Assembly: GCF_019175385.1 (NCBI RefSeq)
Contig: NC_083337.1
Coordinates: forward strand, 167,165,713-167,229,712
Length of the DNA stretch: 64,000 bases
Origin: Lycium barbarum
Lineage: Eukaryota; Streptophyta; Magnoliopsida; Solanales; Solanaceae
Direction of reading: 5' to 3'
Shown here: piece by piece, positions 61,186-64,000 of the stretch
Position numbering within the stretch: the first letter of the stretch is position 1
Layout of the letters: each line of letters opens with the position of its first letter
The notes under the pieces: model-generated
The model's database searches: none
What the model saw: the letters and a program-made list of their open reading frames with translations, nothing else
What the model was told of the DNA's origin: nothing
Position numbers and translations under genes: made by a program

Positions 61186-62576
61186 ATGGAGATACTATCA
61201 CCAGCTCCTTATCTTTCAAATCCAAGCTGGTTTCTTGATGAGGGAAAGAACACAGAGTGGACCCCAGCTGAAAACAAGGCATTTGAGAACGCTTTAGCTT
61301 TGTTTGATAAAGATACACCAGATAGATGGCAAAGAGTTGCAGCAATGGTACCAGGGAAGACAGTTGTTGATGTGATTAGGCAATATAAAGAATTAGAAGA
61401 TGATGTGAGCAGAATAGAAGCTGGACTAATTACTATTCCTGGTTATAGTACTTCACCTTTTACATTAGAATGGGGTAATAGCCATAGTTTTGATGGATAC
61501 AAACAGTCTTATGTTGTTGGTGGCAAAAGGCCTTTGTCTAATAGGCCTCCAGAACAAGAAAGGAAGAAGGGTATTCCATGGACAGAGGAAGAACACAAGT
61601 GAGTTTGATTCTAATTTCTTCATAATAGTGCTTTTTTCCTTTTTTTAATGCATGTTTGGCTACTTTTTGTATGGACCACCCTATATTTTCTCTTGATTTT
61701 TGTATCCCTATATCACTTAGTGCACCAAACAACTTGGCATAACATGTTAGGCAGTGGAATAATGAAGTGCCAGCTAATAAACAAAATGTGACAAGTTGAC
61801 AAATCAGAGGCGGACCTAGACCTAGAGTGTTAGGAGCGGATTCAATTGAACCCATCACTTTCATCATACATGTGTAAAAAGCTCTGAAGAGTAGTACAAA
61901 TATTCAGTTTTCGACCCATATTTCAAAGAGCTTATTAAGTTTCTGGTCGCTTCTGACTGTTTGAGTGCCCAGAAAGCTGACATGTACTCTTAGACCTGGT
62001 TTTGATCTGTTAATCTATAAAGATTCTTCATGTTCATTGATGTTTATATGATTAAATTCGTTATTGACAAGGGAGTTTGCTTGATTCTTGTACAGGTTGT
62101 TTCTAATGGGGCTTAAAAAGTATGGAAAGGGCGATTGGAGGAACATCTCGCGCAACTTTGTTGTTACTAGAACTCCAACTCAAGTGGCTAGCCATGCTCA
62201 GAAGTATTTTATCAGACAACTTTCTGGTGGCAAGGATAAAAGACGGGCGAGTATTCATGACATTACAACTATAAATCTCAACGATAATCAAACGCCTTCA
62301 CCAGATTACCAAAAACCAACTTCACCAGATCAATCCACTGTGATTTCCCAGCAGCCAAAATCGGCTGTCAATGCCATGCACAAAATGCCATTTCAGTGGA
62401 GTCAGGCCAATATGGGCTTCAATTCAGCACAAGGAAGTTTGTTCATGTCTCCTCTTTATGGAGGAAACTCATATGGGAACCCTAAAATGCAAAGCCAAAT
62501 TATGCATGAACCTTACTTTGGATCTGAAAGTATGAATTTTCAGCTTCAATCGGCACATCAGTATCACCATGCATGA
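61186..62576 (+). CDS. DIVARICATA-like MYB transcription factor, 297 aa
   Basis: Two exons (61186-61598 and 62096-62576) with a GT-AG intron splitting a Lys codon. The first SANT/Myb repeat spans about residues 23-75 ([29 protein letters not shown]). The second, at about 127-177, has [25 protein letters not shown] and the SHAQKYF signature (170-176). This two-repeat layout and length are typical of DIVARICATA/RADIALIS-partner R-R type factors, which act in the nucleus on GATAA-like or I-box sites (family knowledge). The C-terminus is rich in Gln, Ser and Pro. I chose ATG 61186 (MEILSPAPY) over the in-frame ATG at 61105, since the family starts there. The intron carries a MITE piece. Confidence 0.95.
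61800..61870. mobile_element. hAT-like MITE fragment in MYB intron
   Basis: CAGAGGCGGACCTAGACC followed by AATTGAACCCATCACTT, the layout of one end of the CAGGGGCGGA family. It is a remnant without the other end. Confidence 0.5.
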
Positions 62577-62579
62577 CAT

Positions 62580-64000
62580 AGGCATATTCGAAATATCAGA
62601 ACTTTGATCAGTGCCTGAAGAAAAAGCTTATTTTAAATTCGGCATGTTAGCTTTTGTTTCTGCTTTTATCCGTCTCTCTTGTATTGTGAATATGTTGATT
62701 GGCACTTCAAGTCAGCCATGAGTTAGTGTGTCCTTTTAGGAAGTCTAAAAAATCCTTACTCTCTGTAGTCTGTACTTAAAAACCATAGTACAAGTGGAGT
62801 TCATATAACATGAGCATAGAGGAACGAACGGAAACCTGTAAAATCCTTTTGAGGGAATAATAGAATTACAAGAGATGCAAGGAAAATGATCTGAATTGTC
62901 ACTGTTACATTATGTCGTTATGTGCATTTCATGAAGATCATGGAGTATTACAAGCTATTTTACTCAAACTTATGGCATTTGAGTCTTGAATATTGATAGT
63001 GGTGACCCTGGATATTCCTAGAACATTTTGGCCAATCCTTTTGGATGCAAACATAAGCAGAGAAGTACACAATATTTTCAGAAGATACATGTTCTAAGGA
63101 GAAAGGGTACCTGCTTTTTGCATAGTCTAAGACAATAAGCCAATTAGACTGAACAAAGAAGCACTGCAATTGGATGGTGAGTGCAAATTGGCCTTGTCAC
63201 TAAGCACTCATTTAACAGTTAAAGAGTGTTTTTGATGCAATATGGGTTCCATGGGGTCAGTTGAGCCCTACATTTTTGACAAGAAGCTTAACTATATACG
63301 TGAAAAATCAATAAAATTTTAATTAATTTAATCTTGAACTCATAATTTCTGCAATTTGTTAAGGTGATGAGAAAATAAAGATTGAACATATCAAGTTTAA
63401 ATTTTGAATTTGCTTCTATTTGCAAGGACAAGTTTAGTTAACCGCGCTTGACTTAGAAGCTTTCTAGGCGAAGCTGAGTCTACATTCCACTTACTCAAGC
63501 ATCCTATTCTTCAAACCTTCCCATACAACACCCAACAACCCCCCCCCCCCCCCCACCCCCCACCCCTCTTCCCCTCTTCCGTGAAGATTATGTGTCCTTT
63601 TTGTAGATCTTTTTCAAGAGATCCTTTTGAAAAATAAAGATATAACTTGTAGGAACATTGATTAATGACTAAACTAACATGATCTAAGAGTATAAAAGTA
63701 AGATTCATGGCAGATTTCTCATACTAAAAAATGTACTTGTTTTTCTTTCTTTTGGTGTTTTGGTAATCAATTGCAGGGACTTTCTCTTTTAGACTCATTC
63801 ACTTCAAAAGTTTTAGTCAATTTAGGTATGACTATTGCACGAGTGCTGTACTATTTTCTAATCAATACTCTATATGATTGCTTTGTAATTTAATATACCA
63901 CATCATACCAACTTTTTTTTCTTTAAAGCATAAAAAAACAAGGAAGTGAAAAAAAACAAAGATTTCACTGTTCTTTAATTTGGTGCTAAACCATGGCCTC
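62580..64000. other. MYB 3' UTR and downstream gene-free DNA
   Basis: The first 250 bases are probably 3' UTR. A poly-C tract lies at 63539-63554. A CAATATGGGTTCCATGGGGTC... stretch (63237-63410) resembles a degenerate hAT-like MITE. The frames at 62960-63708 are not credible genes. Confidence 0.45.

Overview
The window is nuclear plant DNA, most likely from a Solanaceae species. Supporting evidence: spliced plant genes with GT-AG introns, a SINE resembling the tobacco/Solanaceae TS family, RTE-like LINE tails ending in TTG repeats, Ty1-copia and Ty3-gypsy LTRs, and many small DNA transposons. The species cannot be named from sequence alone. Nothing here is prokaryotic, organellar or CRISPR-like.

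Four host genes are supported. On the minus strand near the left edge (274-1017) is a nuclear ELM2/SANT-type protein. An NPF8 (PTR1-like) peptide transporter lies on the minus strand with four exons (24534-27604, 574 aa). A six-exon laccase lies on the plus strand (35129-40155, 554 aa). A two-exon DIVARICATA-type MYB factor lies on the plus strand (61186-62576, 297 aa). Each of the last three joins into one open frame with GT-AG introns. They are unrelated in function and form no cluster or pathway.

The rest is mostly transposon debris, and much of it can be ordered in time. (1) 3.7-6.1 kb: a decayed copia element holding a SINE and two MITEs. (2) 6.17-15.68 kb: one 5'-truncated LINE, shown to be a single insertion by a 15-bp target-site duplication (TSD), split by a minus-strand gypsy-type LTR that itself contains a 4.3-kb plus-strand solo LTR of a related family (TSD AATAC). 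(3) 16.6-24.2 kb: a second LINE tail split by a copia element (TSD CATAT) whose RNase H region is split by a 2.9-kb solo LTR (TSD TAGTC). (4) 51.5-54.1 kb: another solo LTR (TSD CAAAT) with a 58-bp tandem array. Between these sit hAT, PIF/Harbinger-like, Stowaway-like and large foldback elements, several with clear TSDs.

No previously undescribed biological system was found. The most informative observations are the nested insertions with diagnostic TSDs, a copia LTR pair that differs by exactly three units of a 26-bp repeat, the non-canonical TA...CA ends of that element, and tandem arrays in two separate gypsy-type solo LTRs.
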